Origin: Neopusillimonas maritima | GTDB taxonomy: Bacteria > Pseudomonadota > Gammaproteobacteria > Burkholderiales > Burkholderiaceae_B | NCBI RefSeq assembly: GCF_040930455.2 | Contig: NZ_CP170494.1 | DNA length: 64,000 bases | Reading direction: 5' to 3' (one strand) | Part shown: in pieces, positions 34,345-44,050 of the stretch | Numbering within the stretch: position 1 is the stretch's first letter | Layout: the number at the start of each line of letters is the position of its first letter | Notes under the pieces: model-generated | Database searches by the model: none | The model's input: the letters and a program-made list of their open reading frames with translations, nothing else | Told to the model about the DNA's origin: nothing | Position numbers and translations under genes: made by a program

Positions 34345-35565
34345 TTAAATATTTCGATATATCGAAATAAGTTTTATTTTCTCAATATCCCAAGACAATA
34401 GTTTAGACACCTCTCGAACATTACTTTTAAAATACTCATACGCCTTTGGATCTGAAAAAAAACGTTCTAACGTCGCCGCTACAGTTTTTGGACACGCCAT
34501 CTCGCATACATCCCCTATCTGATAGCCGCTAACGAAACGCCTCAATTCCGGCAAATCACTAGCAATTATTGGTACACCTGTAGCGATGTATTCGAATAGC
34601 TTGTTCGGCGTACAATAATAGTTATTTAAGCATGTGGGTAAGTAAGGAATAATGCCTACATCAGCACTTTTCGTTAGAGCCAATAATTGTTCCTGCGGGA
34701 CTGCATCATGAAAATAAATTTTACTATTAATCCTGTACTCCCTAACCAAGCGGCGAAGTCGTGGCACGTGCTTCCCAGCACCTAAGAATATCAAAACGAG
34801 ATTTGAGTTACACAATAATCTAAATGCATCGATCAATACCCTTACGTTACGGCTTTCATCTATAGTCCCTTGATACAAAACTATTTTTTTATTAAAAGCT
34901 AAGCCATATAGCGAATGAAAATATTTTTCATAAGTTAAGGTAGCATCAGAAACTTCAGCGTTCAGTATTACCTTCACCGAAGTTAAATCGTATCTTCGCT
35001 GAAGCTCTTCAGCGATTGATTGGTTAATAGTTATAACGAAAGAGCACTGCTTAATATAAGTCGCCTCTACTTTTTCCCATAATCTTTTAACGCGACTCGA
35101 AAGCTCTTGCTCACAATATAACTCGTGGCTGTCATAAATTAATTTTGCTCCATGAGCCTGAGCCGCGAGGGCCGCTGACTCGAGGGTCGATAGGTCATGC
35201 GCAACAAACACATCCGCTTTCTCCTTTATAATCTTTGGAATAAAAAGCTTTTTAAAGTAACGCGGCTGATTTACGCAGTACTTCCATAGAAGACCTTTTA
35301 ATAATCCAATGCCTGAACTCCTGAGAAAAGCTATAGCTTGAAAAACCAGCTGCAGATTATTAGCGCCAGCTCCATATCTCCTCATATCATCAGGCAAACT
35401 AACGTTAAGCGGCATTTTTTGTAACTTTCTTGTTGTACCCTTTCTTGGTGCAATAACCTTTACCGTCCATCCTATCGACCGCAAAGCTTCAGCTTGGAGC
35501 AAAATTCTCCGATCAACCAAAGAGTCTGTGGTCAACATCACTGCTACTTTGTTACGCGAAACCAT
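34345..35565 (-). CDS. Glycosyltransferase family 4, paralogue A
   Basis: 406 residues. Key segments are TTDSLVDRRILLQAEALRSI, DVFVAHDLSTLESAALAAQA, YDSHELYCEQ, VLYQGTIDESRNVRVLIDAF and NNYYCTPNKLFEYIATGVPI. It starts immediately after the AsnB-like copy 2 stop with no gap. It clearly resembles the transferase at 37556 (both have DRRILL and NNYxCxPNKLFEx), so the two are probably duplicated genes acting on related sugars. Confidence 0.8.
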   Translation of the reverse strand: MVSRNKVAVMLTTDSLVDRRILLQAEALRSIGWTVKVIAPRKGTTRKLQKMPLNVSLPDDMRRYGAGANNLQLVFQAIAFLRSSGIGLLKGLLWKYCVNQPRYFKKLFIPKIIKEKADVFVAHDLSTLESAALAAQAHGAKLIYDSHELYCEQELSSRVKRLWEKVEATYIKQCSFVITINQSIAEELQRRYDLTSVKVILNAEVSDATLTYEKYFHSLYGLAFNKKIVLYQGTIDESRNVRVLIDAFRLLCNSNLVLIFLGAGKHVPRLRRLVREYRINSKIYFHDAVPQEQLLALTKSADVGIIPYLPTCLNNYYCTPNKLFEYIATGVPIIASDLPELRRFVSGYQIGDVCEMACPKTVAATLERFFSDPKAYEYFKSNVREVSKLLSWDIEKIKLISIYRNI

Positions 35566-37488
35566 TTAGCTTCTAATATTTAAAACTGAGGTATCTTGAT
35601 CTATATGTATACGATGCCATAACTCCATGCACAACATCCCCCATACAGCGCGGCCAAATTCTTGTTCATTGTTGATGGCCTTTTCAACACTTCGAACATC
35701 ATATACGCCTCGTTGTCTAGCTTGTGGAGACAACAAAATATCTTTGACAAAGTCATTAGCTACTCCTCGCGCCCAATTGTTTAGTGGCGTCGGAAAGCCC
35801 ATTTTGTCTTTACGTTCAAATATTTCTTTAGGTACCATATTACGAACGGATTCTTTAAAAAGGTGTTTCATTCTTCCATTCGCGAACTTGATATTCGGAG
35901 GTATCCGCGCCATGAACTCAACAATTCGATGGTCTAACAAGGGAACTCGCGACTCTATAGAGGCCGCCATACTCGTTCTATCTTCAACATGCAACAATGC
36001 TGGCAATGACCCTTTCAAATCAAAATAAGTCATACTGTTAATTAAAGAGTGCAGCCCATCACGGTTGAATATCTTTTGAAATGACTCAAATGGTTGATAA
36101 TTACTAGACAGCAAGTCATCGTTAAAGAGATGTGTCACACTTGAGCTACGATCTATCAACTTAAAGTATCGCTTATCGGCGCTTTCAAATAGACCATCAC
36201 CCCAAAGATTTTGCAACATTGGTTTATAAGTTTTTAACAGCGGTAAGTTCGGTACAATCGACTCAAGTGTCACAGCATACGGTTGTGTATGCGCTGTTTC
36301 ATAGATTGCGCCAGACAGGCACTGTTCCAAATAGGCCACTAGATATCGTGCGTACCCGATAAACAACTCATCGCCACCTTGTCCACCCAACACAACTTTT
36401 ACTTTATCCGCCGCCAGTTTTGATACGTAGTACTGCGGAATTGAGCCTGGGCCAGCCACCGGTTCATCCATGTAATACATCAAGTTAGGCAACGTTGTTG
36501 ATAGCTCACTACCCGGAATATAGACCTCGTTATATTCAGTGCCACAAAAGGACGAAACCTTCTTTGCATAAGCTGTTTCATCATATTGAGGCCCGTCACG
36601 AAACGCGCCAGTAAATGTAGACACCTTTTCCCCTACTAAAAGCTCGCTAGCTAGGCAAACTACAGCACTTGAGTCCAACCCCCCCGACAAATGTGCTCCA
36701 AGGGGCACATCGGAACGCAAATGCATACGGACAGAGTCCTCCACTAAGCCGGACAAATGATCGACAAACCAAGATTCGTCATGCGATGTGTCAATTTCGT
36801 ACTGAAGATCCCAGTATTGTGTTCTGTGAACCGAGAGTTGTCGATTACTTAAGTCGACAGTTACAGCCTGCCCAGGCTCCAGTTTTGACACACCCTCAAA
36901 CATAGTTTTGTCATCCAAACAAAACTGAAATGTTATATAGTCTTTAAGTCCTGCCGTATTAGCCCTCCTATCAACATAGCCGGAAGCAAGAATAGACTTA
37001 ATTTCTGAGCCGAAAACAAATGTGTTCTGATGGATGGCATAGTAAAACGGCTTAATACCTATCCGATCTCGAGCACAAAAAACTTTATTTTTATTCTTGT
37101 CCCAGATAGCAAACGCAAACATCCCTATAAAGCGGGCGACGCAATTTTCCCCCCATTCAATGTACGCGTATAGCAACACTTCAGTGTCTGAATAAGATTT
37201 AATAGGGTGCCCCTTAGCCAGAAGCTCTCGGCGTAATTCCAGATAGTTGTAAATTACCCCGTTAAACACGACGCTAACTGAGTTATCCACAACACTCATC
37301 GGCTGTCGTCCATTTTCGGGATCAATAATTGCCAGGCGCTGGTGTCCTAAAAACACTCCCCGCTCCGAGTCAATTGCCACGCCTCGATCGTCGGGCCCTC
37401 TATGACCAATAGTGTCCAACATACGACTAAGACTAGCCTGTCGATCAGTGTTATTGGAAAAATCAATGAAACCGGCGAACCCACACAT
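35566..37488 (-). CDS. Asparagine synthase-like amidotransferase, copy 2
   Basis: 640 residues, with Cys2 glutaminase (MCGFAGFIDF; HQRLAIIDPENGRQPM; VFNGVIYNYLELR) and AsnB PP-loop (GAHLSGGLDSSAVVCLA). Its sequence differs strongly from copy 1 at 31290, and it is markedly more AT-rich. As a member of the minus-strand O-antigen run it probably makes a different sugar amide. It adjoins the GT4 gene (stop and start touch). Confidence 0.83.
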   Translation of the reverse strand: MCGFAGFIDFSNNTDRQASLSRMLDTIGHRGPDDRGVAIDSERGVFLGHQRLAIIDPENGRQPMSVVDNSVSVVFNGVIYNYLELRRELLAKGHPIKSYSDTEVLLYAYIEWGENCVARFIGMFAFAIWDKNKNKVFCARDRIGIKPFYYAIHQNTFVFGSEIKSILASGYVDRRANTAGLKDYITFQFCLDDKTMFEGVSKLEPGQAVTVDLSNRQLSVHRTQYWDLQYEIDTSHDESWFVDHLSGLVEDSVRMHLRSDVPLGAHLSGGLDSSAVVCLASELLVGEKVSTFTGAFRDGPQYDETAYAKKVSSFCGTEYNEVYIPGSELSTTLPNLMYYMDEPVAGPGSIPQYYVSKLAADKVKVVLGGQGGDELFIGYARYLVAYLEQCLSGAIYETAHTQPYAVTLESIVPNLPLLKTYKPMLQNLWGDGLFESADKRYFKLIDRSSSVTHLFNDDLLSSNYQPFESFQKIFNRDGLHSLINSMTYFDLKGSLPALLHVEDRTSMAASIESRVPLLDHRIVEFMARIPPNIKFANGRMKHLFKESVRNMVPKEIFERKDKMGFPTPLNNWARGVANDFVKDILLSPQARQRGVYDVRSVEKAINNEQEFGRAVWGMLCMELWHRIHIDQDTSVLNIRS

Positions 37489-37555
37489 AAAAAATCTAGC
37501 CTTATTTATAAAATAAATTACACACTACTCAGTCACAATGCTGCCACCTATATAA

Positions 37556-38896
37556 CTAGGTCCTATGCGTTAGCGAATCATACACCTTGAACAAAGTATG
37601 CTCTTGTTCAAGCCAAGAGTACTTTTCCCGTTTTAACAGTAACTGTTCTTTACATTCTTGGTAGCAAGACTCATCCAATAAAGTGAGTAGACTCTCAGAA
37701 TACTCTTCCGGACTGTCGAGAGACGAAACTACTCCAAAGCCTTCGCCAAAAACCACCTCTCGCAAATACGGTAAGTCATTAGCTAGAATTGGCAAACTCG
37801 CTTGAATGAATTCAAACAATTTATTTGGAGAACAAAAATAATTATTTAAATCTATTGCTTGATAGGGAATCACACCGACATCAGCCGACGCTGTCCAATA
37901 TAAAAGTTCCGCTTGGGGAACTGCATCTTTGAAATAAACGCGGTCAACGCAGCCAAGATCTATGGCTATTTCCAGCAATTCAGGCTTCGCTTCTCCGTAT
38001 CCCATAAATACCAAAACAATCTCATTTGGCATCGCGGCCAACGCCCTAACCAAATTTTGCAACCCTCGTTGTTTTGACATCCAACCTTGAAAAAGTATTA
38101 TTTTATTATGAGATTTAATATTTAATTCATTGCGAAATAAATCATATTTATGTGAATTATCGAAATATTCTGGCCTGTTGGTAGCGTTCAAAATAACTGT
38201 AGGTTTAGCTATTTTGTAGCGCCGACGCATCTCTTCGGCAATATAGGAATTAACAGTAATTACAGCATTAGCCCGTTTTATATATTTTCGCTCTAACGAA
38301 GCTAACTTTCTCTTCTGGTCCGGGAGTAAAGAGGCTATCTCAGGATAGAGTTCATGTGCGTCATAAACCAATGGAATCTTCAGTTTATTACTAGCGTAGG
38401 CAGCCACTTTTAACTGAGGTAAGTCGTGAGCATGAATAGCATCTGGCCTATAAAATAACGCCCTCTGAAGAATGAATCTTTCATGAGTAGATAATTTACG
38501 CAGACGTTTGTGCAAAAGGATTGAGGCAGTCTGAAGTTTATACCCCAAAAGGACAAATACAGAGTTTGTTTTTCTGCTCAAAAAGAAAAGTATTCTGCCT
38601 ATTTTGCTTGAAAATCTATTTGCGATAATTTGGGAGGCAGCATTAACAAATGAAAACGCAAAAGCTATAAACTTAAAATAAAAATTAAATACTTTGAGAA
38701 TAACCCTCTCAGAATAAGGAAGCTCACTCCCAGATACTCTTTCCACCTTAACGTTACCGATCGTTTCAAACGCCCGATCTCCACTACCCGACATCGCTAA
38801 TAAAATAACCTCATTACCTTGAGATATCAAGGACTCAGCTTCCAGTAATATTCGACGGTCAATTTGCACGTCATCTGTCAACATTAGAATTCGCAC
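37556..38896 (-). CDS. Glycosyltransferase family 4, paralogue B
   Basis: 446 residues: ILMLTDDVQIDRRILLEAES, DAIHAHDLPQLKVAAYASNK, YDAHELYPEIASL, ILFQGWMSKQRGLQNLVRAL and NNYFCSPNKLFEFIQASLPI. A hydrophobic, basic insert (about residues 70-125) may bind the membrane. Its start overlaps the previous transferase by 26 bp. Likely a duplicate of 34345. Confidence 0.8.
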   Translation of the reverse strand: MRILMLTDDVQIDRRILLEAESLISQGNEVILLAMSGSGDRAFETIGNVKVERVSGSELPYSERVILKVFNFYFKFIAFAFSFVNAASQIIANRFSSKIGRILFFLSRKTNSVFVLLGYKLQTASILLHKRLRKLSTHERFILQRALFYRPDAIHAHDLPQLKVAAYASNKLKIPLVYDAHELYPEIASLLPDQKRKLASLERKYIKRANAVITVNSYIAEEMRRRYKIAKPTVILNATNRPEYFDNSHKYDLFRNELNIKSHNKIILFQGWMSKQRGLQNLVRALAAMPNEIVLVFMGYGEAKPELLEIAIDLGCVDRVYFKDAVPQAELLYWTASADVGVIPYQAIDLNNYFCSPNKLFEFIQASLPILANDLPYLREVVFGEGFGVVSSLDSPEEYSESLLTLLDESCYQECKEQLLLKREKYSWLEQEHTLFKVYDSLTHRT

Positions 38897-39920
38897 AGCT
38901 TGACTCCAAGTAAGTGTCTAACATCTTTCTTGCCACCGCCTCACTGGCGTGAACAGCATCAACATACTCCCGACCTCTAGCCCCTATAGTTGGCCAGCTA
39001 TCCCGGCTCTTTATTAAATTCGCTAGGCAGCCCTCTATACTCTCTATATCTGCTGAAATTATAGGTAAGGCTGTGGGATATTCTTGTAATAAATCTGCTC
39101 GCAAAAAGCATACTACAGGCTTACCCATCGCCATCATCTCGACAGCGAACTGTCCATAGGCCCCAACCAATAACTGATCAACTATTATGTCGACGCGAGC
39201 ACAAGTTTGCATGGCTTCCGCGTAAGACTTCCCCTCGACCAGCACCAGCTCCACTGGGTATCCCTTAGCAGCTAATGCCGCGACCGCACGAACAAGATAT
39301 TTGGTGCCTTTTATATTTTGGTTAGAGGGTGCATGGCCAATCTTAATTGGCGCATTCGCCTTACGCTCAAAATCCTCATTTAGCGTGTAACGCTTAATAT
39401 CATTTAGGCGTTTTACGTCAATCGGCTGCGGAAGCAAAACTGAATTCGGAACAAACTCCAAAAGATCCGGCGTGCTAACAAAAACACCGTCTGCATACTT
39501 AGTTGCTATCTCAAGCAGACGCTCTCTATTGGCACTGCACAACATCGGCCAACATTGCTTGCAAGCACTGTATTTATATTTACGGATCGTTGCTTTACTA
39601 TCTCTTATCTCACAACCACAAAAATAGAAATAAACCTTCTTACCCAACTTTTTCAGTAGCGGTATATCGACAAGAGCTTGACCTGCCCATGACGAGTCAA
39701 AATAAAACTGAAAAATATCAAAAGGTAGTGCCTCTTTAAAGAAAAATGAAAGAGATGACAGAACACCACTTTTCGAATCAGGTATTACCTGGTCGGCCGA
39801 ATATTGAAATACATTATTTATATGACATATGGACTTGGCATCAACACCCAGTCGTCTCTGTGCGGACGCCAGCACACCAGCCATGCCCCCAATGTTCTGT
39901 GGACCATGGAGCACTCTCAT
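38871..39920 (-). CDS. Glycosyltransferase (GT4-like)
   Basis: 349 residues opening MRVLHGPQNIGGMAGVLASA, with a short acceptor domain holding a Cys-containing FYFCGCEIRDSKATIRKYKY and a C-terminal domain with IGHAPSNQNIKGTKYLVRAV and EMMAMGKPVVCFLRADL. It overlaps the upstream epimerase gene by 4 bp. Acceptor and donor sugars are unknown. Confidence 0.72.
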   Translation of the reverse strand: MRVLHGPQNIGGMAGVLASAQRRLGVDAKSICHINNVFQYSADQVIPDSKSGVLSSLSFFFKEALPFDIFQFYFDSSWAGQALVDIPLLKKLGKKVYFYFCGCEIRDSKATIRKYKYSACKQCWPMLCSANRERLLEIATKYADGVFVSTPDLLEFVPNSVLLPQPIDVKRLNDIKRYTLNEDFERKANAPIKIGHAPSNQNIKGTKYLVRAVAALAAKGYPVELVLVEGKSYAEAMQTCARVDIIVDQLLVGAYGQFAVEMMAMGKPVVCFLRADLLQEYPTALPIISADIESIEGCLANLIKSRDSWPTIGARGREYVDAVHASEAVARKMLDTYLESSCANSNVDR

Positions 39921-40984
39921 AGCGCCATCGCTTCCATCAATGAGACTACTTTACTAGCGGCGTCACCATCACCATACACATTTTCAACATACTGCTTGCT
40001 AGAGTTCATGCACGCACTGTAGGCCTCCAGAATTGCTTGTGAACGAGCACCGCTCAACACTGACCAACCTAAATCTACTTGCTCAATCCATTCCGTTGTG
40101 TCTCGCAATACCACTGAGGGAACGCAAGCAAAATACGCCTCCCGCTGAACGCCTCCAGAGTCTGTCAAAATACATTTTGCGTTCAACTCTAACGCCAACA
40201 TTTCCAAATAACTTACTGGCTCAATAACTCGTATGTTTTTTGCAGATAATCTATCTATAACTAAATTTAAGTTAGACAATATTCTCGGATGTGCGGGCAA
40301 AATAACTGGAAGGGGAAGAAGCGATAATCCCTTTAGGATTTGCTCGAAACGAGAGATATCATTAGTATTTTCAGCGCGATGCACCGTAGCCAACGCGTAT
40401 TCCGACTTAGCCAAAGATAATGCAGACATAATAGACTCGTCGGCATTACGAACGAAATACTTAAAACAATCGAACATTAGATCGCCGGTCAGATGCACAT
40501 TCTCTGATATCCCCTCCTTTTCTAAATTTCCAATAGCTGTTCTAGTTGGAGCGCATAATAACGTCGACAAATGATCAGCAACGACCCTATTAATTTCTTC
40601 AGGCATTCTTCGGTCATAACTTCTTAAACCGGCCTCGACATGCACGACAGGCACATTCAATTTCGCCGCGCACAACGCCCCCGCTAATGTTGAGTTAGTG
40701 TCACCATCTACAACCACAACATCAGGCCTGTACTCAGAGATCAAGCCATCAAGCTTAGACAACATAAGCCCAGTTTGTATCCCATGCGAATTCGATCCAA
40801 TTTCCAAATTTATATCTGCCTGAGGAATACCCAACTCTTCAAAAAATATACGGCTCATTTTGTCATCGTAATGCTGTCCCGTATGCACCATCAGCTCACG
40901 ATGACCTCTTGCATCAACCGCACGTCTAAAAACGACTTCTTGCATAAACTGGGGCCTCGCTCCCAGAACTCTCATTATCAACAT
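39917..40984 (-). CDS. Non-hydrolysing UDP-N-acetylhexosamine 2-epimerase, second copy
   Basis: 355 residues with every 2-epimerase landmark: VLGARPQFMQEVVFRRAVDA, VHTGQHYDDKMSRIFFEELG, DGDTNSTLAGALCA, HVEAGLRSYDRRMPEEINRV and TDSGGVQREAYF. It belongs to the same WbpI/WecB family as 33209 but is well diverged and AT-rich. It could produce UDP-ManNAc or a second 2,3-diamino sugar epimer. The start is ATG 40984 or the in-frame ATG 9 nt later. Confidence 0.83.
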   Translation of the reverse strand: MLIMRVLGARPQFMQEVVFRRAVDARGHRELMVHTGQHYDDKMSRIFFEELGIPQADINLEIGSNSHGIQTGLMLSKLDGLISEYRPDVVVVDGDTNSTLAGALCAAKLNVPVVHVEAGLRSYDRRMPEEINRVVADHLSTLLCAPTRTAIGNLEKEGISENVHLTGDLMFDCFKYFVRNADESIMSALSLAKSEYALATVHRAENTNDISRFEQILKGLSLLPLPVILPAHPRILSNLNLVIDRLSAKNIRVIEPVSYLEMLALELNAKCILTDSGGVQREAYFACVPSVVLRDTTEWIEQVDLGWSVLSGARSQAILEAYSACMNSSKQYVENVYGDGDAASKVVSLMEAMAL

Positions 40985-41009
40985 TTATACACCCGTGAGT
41001 TAATAAATT

Positions 41010-42254
41010 TCAGCGCGACATGCGTTCTATGCTGGCAGCTAAATCATTATGTTTTATATTCAATTTCTGATGCTCTGCATACCAATAGCAACAAGCCTCG
41101 CGAAGGGAACGCAACTCATTTAAGCGATTATTATTATTTTCGCTATTCTTAAAATTAATCCGTCGCAATAAACCGACTATTTTCGGGTCATAATTGGTCA
41201 AATCAAAACCCAAATAGCGTTCATGAAAAATTTGATCGTCATGAACCTGGTCTTCAGAACAAATCATATCTTGCTCAATCAGCAACTCAAGCATCGACTC
41301 CTGAGAGCAGGAAACCTCCGGTAAATCGTAACCGTAAATGTGCGCAATATCTTTAAGAGACTTTAACGGTAATGAAAAGTCTTCCGAAAATCTTCTTAAC
41401 ATCTTGGCATCCCGAATAAAACCCAACTGCACATCATTTAGACGGCTCTTCCAATCTTCAACTGCCTTCGTAGAAATTTCATCAGCTGGATTTAAGTTCC
41501 ACGTAGAGAGACTCTTAATGCTGGGGTCCAGATTAACTCTCTTTGAATTCAAACTAATCTTATCTCGATCAAGTAGCGGGACCTTAATTTTCAAAAATCT
41601 TTTCAAATTACTCAAAACGGCTCTTGTATCCCCAACCAAATCCTCGTAACGGATACACAACGCTCGCGGATGGGGGAGTAACTCCGCGCACACAGAAGCC
41701 TCCACCAACCAAATAGCTGTAGCACGCCGCAGGCTAAACCCACGACGCACTAAACTAGATATAGTCGCACGTGGGTCCCGAATCAAAACAATTACCTTAG
41801 CCTGGTCGTTGTAATCCAAATAAGACTTAAAAGCATACAAGTTAGAAGGAGTTTTTTCCGCTACCAAACAAGAATCTTTAACAATTTCCGCGGAAAATAC
41901 ATGCTCAAATAAACACTCGATCGAGCTTGAATGTTTTAAAATATTCTTAATTTTCTCCGAGTTTTGGTTGTAATACGACAAATTACCTTCATCGATTAAA
42001 GAGTACGGACAATAACCTTCTTTCAGATTTTCTATCGCATTATTTTTCTGCCATTCGCAACGTGATAGTTTAGCCAAATAATTCTCAGCACTTCTATGAA
42101 AATTACTTGAGTACAAACATGCATGCGAAAAAATACCTAGTTCTGGGCCGCAAAATACGCCAGGTATAGAATCCAACAAAACACTAAATAAAGTAGTACC
42201 ACTGCTTGGCGGACCACCAACTAACACTGGAAGACTAAACTTTTTTTTCATCAT
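41010..42254 (-). CDS. Sulfotransferase-family protein in the O-antigen operon
   Basis: 414 residues. The N-terminal phosphosulfate-binding loop is VGGPPSSGTTLFSVLLDSI, and the 3'-phosphate motif is VLIRDPRATISSLVRRG, as in PAPS-dependent sulfotransferases; EKTPSNLYAFKSYLDY lies between. The C-terminal third (about 300-414) is unassigned. It overlaps the wzt stop by 4 bp, so it is coupled to the exporter. A role in sulfating the exported glycan, perhaps as a chain-terminating step, is inferred. Confidence 0.72.
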   Translation of the reverse strand: MMKKKFSLPVLVGGPPSSGTTLFSVLLDSIPGVFCGPELGIFSHACLYSSNFHRSAENYLAKLSRCEWQKNNAIENLKEGYCPYSLIDEGNLSYYNQNSEKIKNILKHSSSIECLFEHVFSAEIVKDSCLVAEKTPSNLYAFKSYLDYNDQAKVIVLIRDPRATISSLVRRGFSLRRATAIWLVEASVCAELLPHPRALCIRYEDLVGDTRAVLSNLKRFLKIKVPLLDRDKISLNSKRVNLDPSIKSLSTWNLNPADEISTKAVEDWKSRLNDVQLGFIRDAKMLRRFSEDFSLPLKSLKDIAHIYGYDLPEVSCSQESMLELLIEQDMICSEDQVHDDQIFHERYLGFDLTNYDPKIVGLLRRINFKNSENNNNRLNELRSLREACCYWYAEHQKLNIKHNDLAASIERMSR

Positions 42255-44050
42255 TGTGACTGTTGCGCGTCAAATTCGCACTCTTGTATTACTGCTCCCA
42301 AATTTTTTGAACTTGGCATAGTCGAGTATATCGATAAACTATATCGACGGTCATGCCGGTCATAACTTGGGGGCTGATCAACCCAATTATCTAAATCAAG
42401 GAACTTCAGAATAGCTATGGTTACTAGATATTCGCCGGGCCCAAACCTGATCGGATTAAAAACAAATTTAACCTTACCATGTCCAAAAATTTCACCAATC
42501 GACTTTTCTAGCAATTTACTGTTCTGATGGTCCATCTGCACGCCATCTAAACGATGAAAAGTCAGCGCAAAAACCGGATCTTTAACTTTTTGTGTCGCCT
42601 CAAAATCTACAACAACCTCTAGTTTAGACCTTTGGGGGAACACCCTACTGGATGCTCCTTGATTATTGATAAAGTCTACTTTATCAATTCTTACGACACG
42701 TTCAGTTGAAAACTCATCTTCATTATTATTATGTGATGGGTATACTTCGACCTGCTTTTCGAGTTCTAAATCAACCTCTGGAACCTCAATTCCCAATGAG
42801 GCTGAATACAAACCATCTCCAACCTTTGCTAACGCTCCAATTCCCTTATACCCACTGCGCTCATCCCACAATTCAATATGCACACCACTCTGAAAAGCAA
42901 TATCGCCTTTTATAATAAGTTTTGAATTCTTTAGCTCATCTTCCAAATACAAAGGAAAAGACAATACAAAAGGCGCGTAATTTTGACCATTAGCCGTCGC
43001 CCTAGCAATATATCTGCCATGCTCTCCTTTATCATACTCTGGCTCAGACCAGCAAGTTGACGTTGGATTTACAATCAGATAATTATTCTCTTTGTCAGAA
43101 TTATCCATTACGTCACCGACCGCTATGCTTGCTAGTGTCTGATTATCCCTCTCCAACTCAATCGATTTTATGAAGTGTAAGGATTCAGGTGTTGGTTGCG
43201 GCACTACAAAACGAAAAACTAATTTTTTATAAACATCGCTGGCGTTCAATATTGAGCGCACAACTCCTTTGTCTACTTGCATTTCTCTCGCGCGATGCCG
43301 AAGCTCTGTTTCGTATCGCATAGCGTCAACATATTCCTTAACAACATCGTGAGCGGGACCGTCCATTATTGGCCTTCCTCTTTTCATCCAAATAACTCTG
43401 GAGCATAAGCGAAGTATCGAAGATGTATCATGACTGACAAATAAAACAGTTGCACCTGAATCATTGGTAATCGTATTCATTCTATCGACACATTTACCAG
43501 CAAAATAGGCATCCCCCGCCCCGAGAACCTCATCCACAATTAGAATTTCAGGCTCGATAGATGTCGCAACAGAAAATGCTAAGCGCGCATACATACCTGC
43601 CGAATAAGTTTTCACTGGATTATCTATAAACTCCTCGAGTTCAGAAAACTCAATGATTTCGTCTAATTTTGTTTTTGCAAACTTGCCAACTATTCCCTGA
43701 TAACTTAATGCGGACAACACATTCTCTCTACCCGTGAACTCGGGATGAAAACCAGTCCCAAGCTCCATCAATGCCTGAACTTTTCCAGACACCTTTACCA
43801 CGCCTGAAGTAGCTCTGACCTGTCCCGCAATTATCTTTAGTAAAGTGCTTTTTCCTGCTCCGTTGTGGCCTATCAAGCCTACCTTCTCACCTTTCTTGAT
43901 AGATAAACTGATATCTCTGAGCGCCCAAAACTCATTAGCCACTGACCTTGGAACCGGCAACCCCAATAAATCCATTATCTGATGACGTTTAGAACTAAAC
44001 ATGCGATACATCTTAGAAACATCAGATATTTTTATGGCTTCTTCAAACAT
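42251..44050 (-). CDS. wzt: O-antigen ABC exporter ATPase (Wzt) with extended C-terminal region
   Basis: 599 residues. The ATPase domain (about 1-240) has Walker A GHNGAGKSTLLK (61-72), signature YSAGMYARLAF and Walker B ILIVDEVLGAGD. The final 130 residues look like the Wzt carbohydrate-binding beta-sandwich (LEVVVDFEATQKVKDPVFAL, FGPGEYLVTIAIL). Between them is an extra region of about 180 residues (about 260-440) that most Wzt proteins of 400-430 residues lack. It hydrolyses ATP to drive export through Wzm and recognises the glycan end. ATG 44050 overlaps the wzm stop by 8 bp; upstream frame has only a TTG. Confidence 0.87.
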   Translation of the reverse strand: MFEEAIKISDVSKMYRMFSSKRHQIMDLLGLPVPRSVANEFWALRDISLSIKKGEKVGLIGHNGAGKSTLLKIIAGQVRATSGVVKVSGKVQALMELGTGFHPEFTGRENVLSALSYQGIVGKFAKTKLDEIIEFSELEEFIDNPVKTYSAGMYARLAFSVATSIEPEILIVDEVLGAGDAYFAGKCVDRMNTITNDSGATVLFVSHDTSSILRLCSRVIWMKRGRPIMDGPAHDVVKEYVDAMRYETELRHRAREMQVDKGVVRSILNASDVYKKLVFRFVVPQPTPESLHFIKSIELERDNQTLASIAVGDVMDNSDKENNYLIVNPTSTCWSEPEYDKGEHGRYIARATANGQNYAPFVLSFPLYLEDELKNSKLIIKGDIAFQSGVHIELWDERSGYKGIGALAKVGDGLYSASLGIEVPEVDLELEKQVEVYPSHNNNEDEFSTERVVRIDKVDFINNQGASSRVFPQRSKLEVVVDFEATQKVKDPVFALTFHRLDGVQMDHQNSKLLEKSIGEIFGHGKVKFVFNPIRFGPGEYLVTIAILKFLDLDNWVDQPPSYDRHDRRYSLSIYSTMPSSKNLGAVIQECEFDAQQSQ

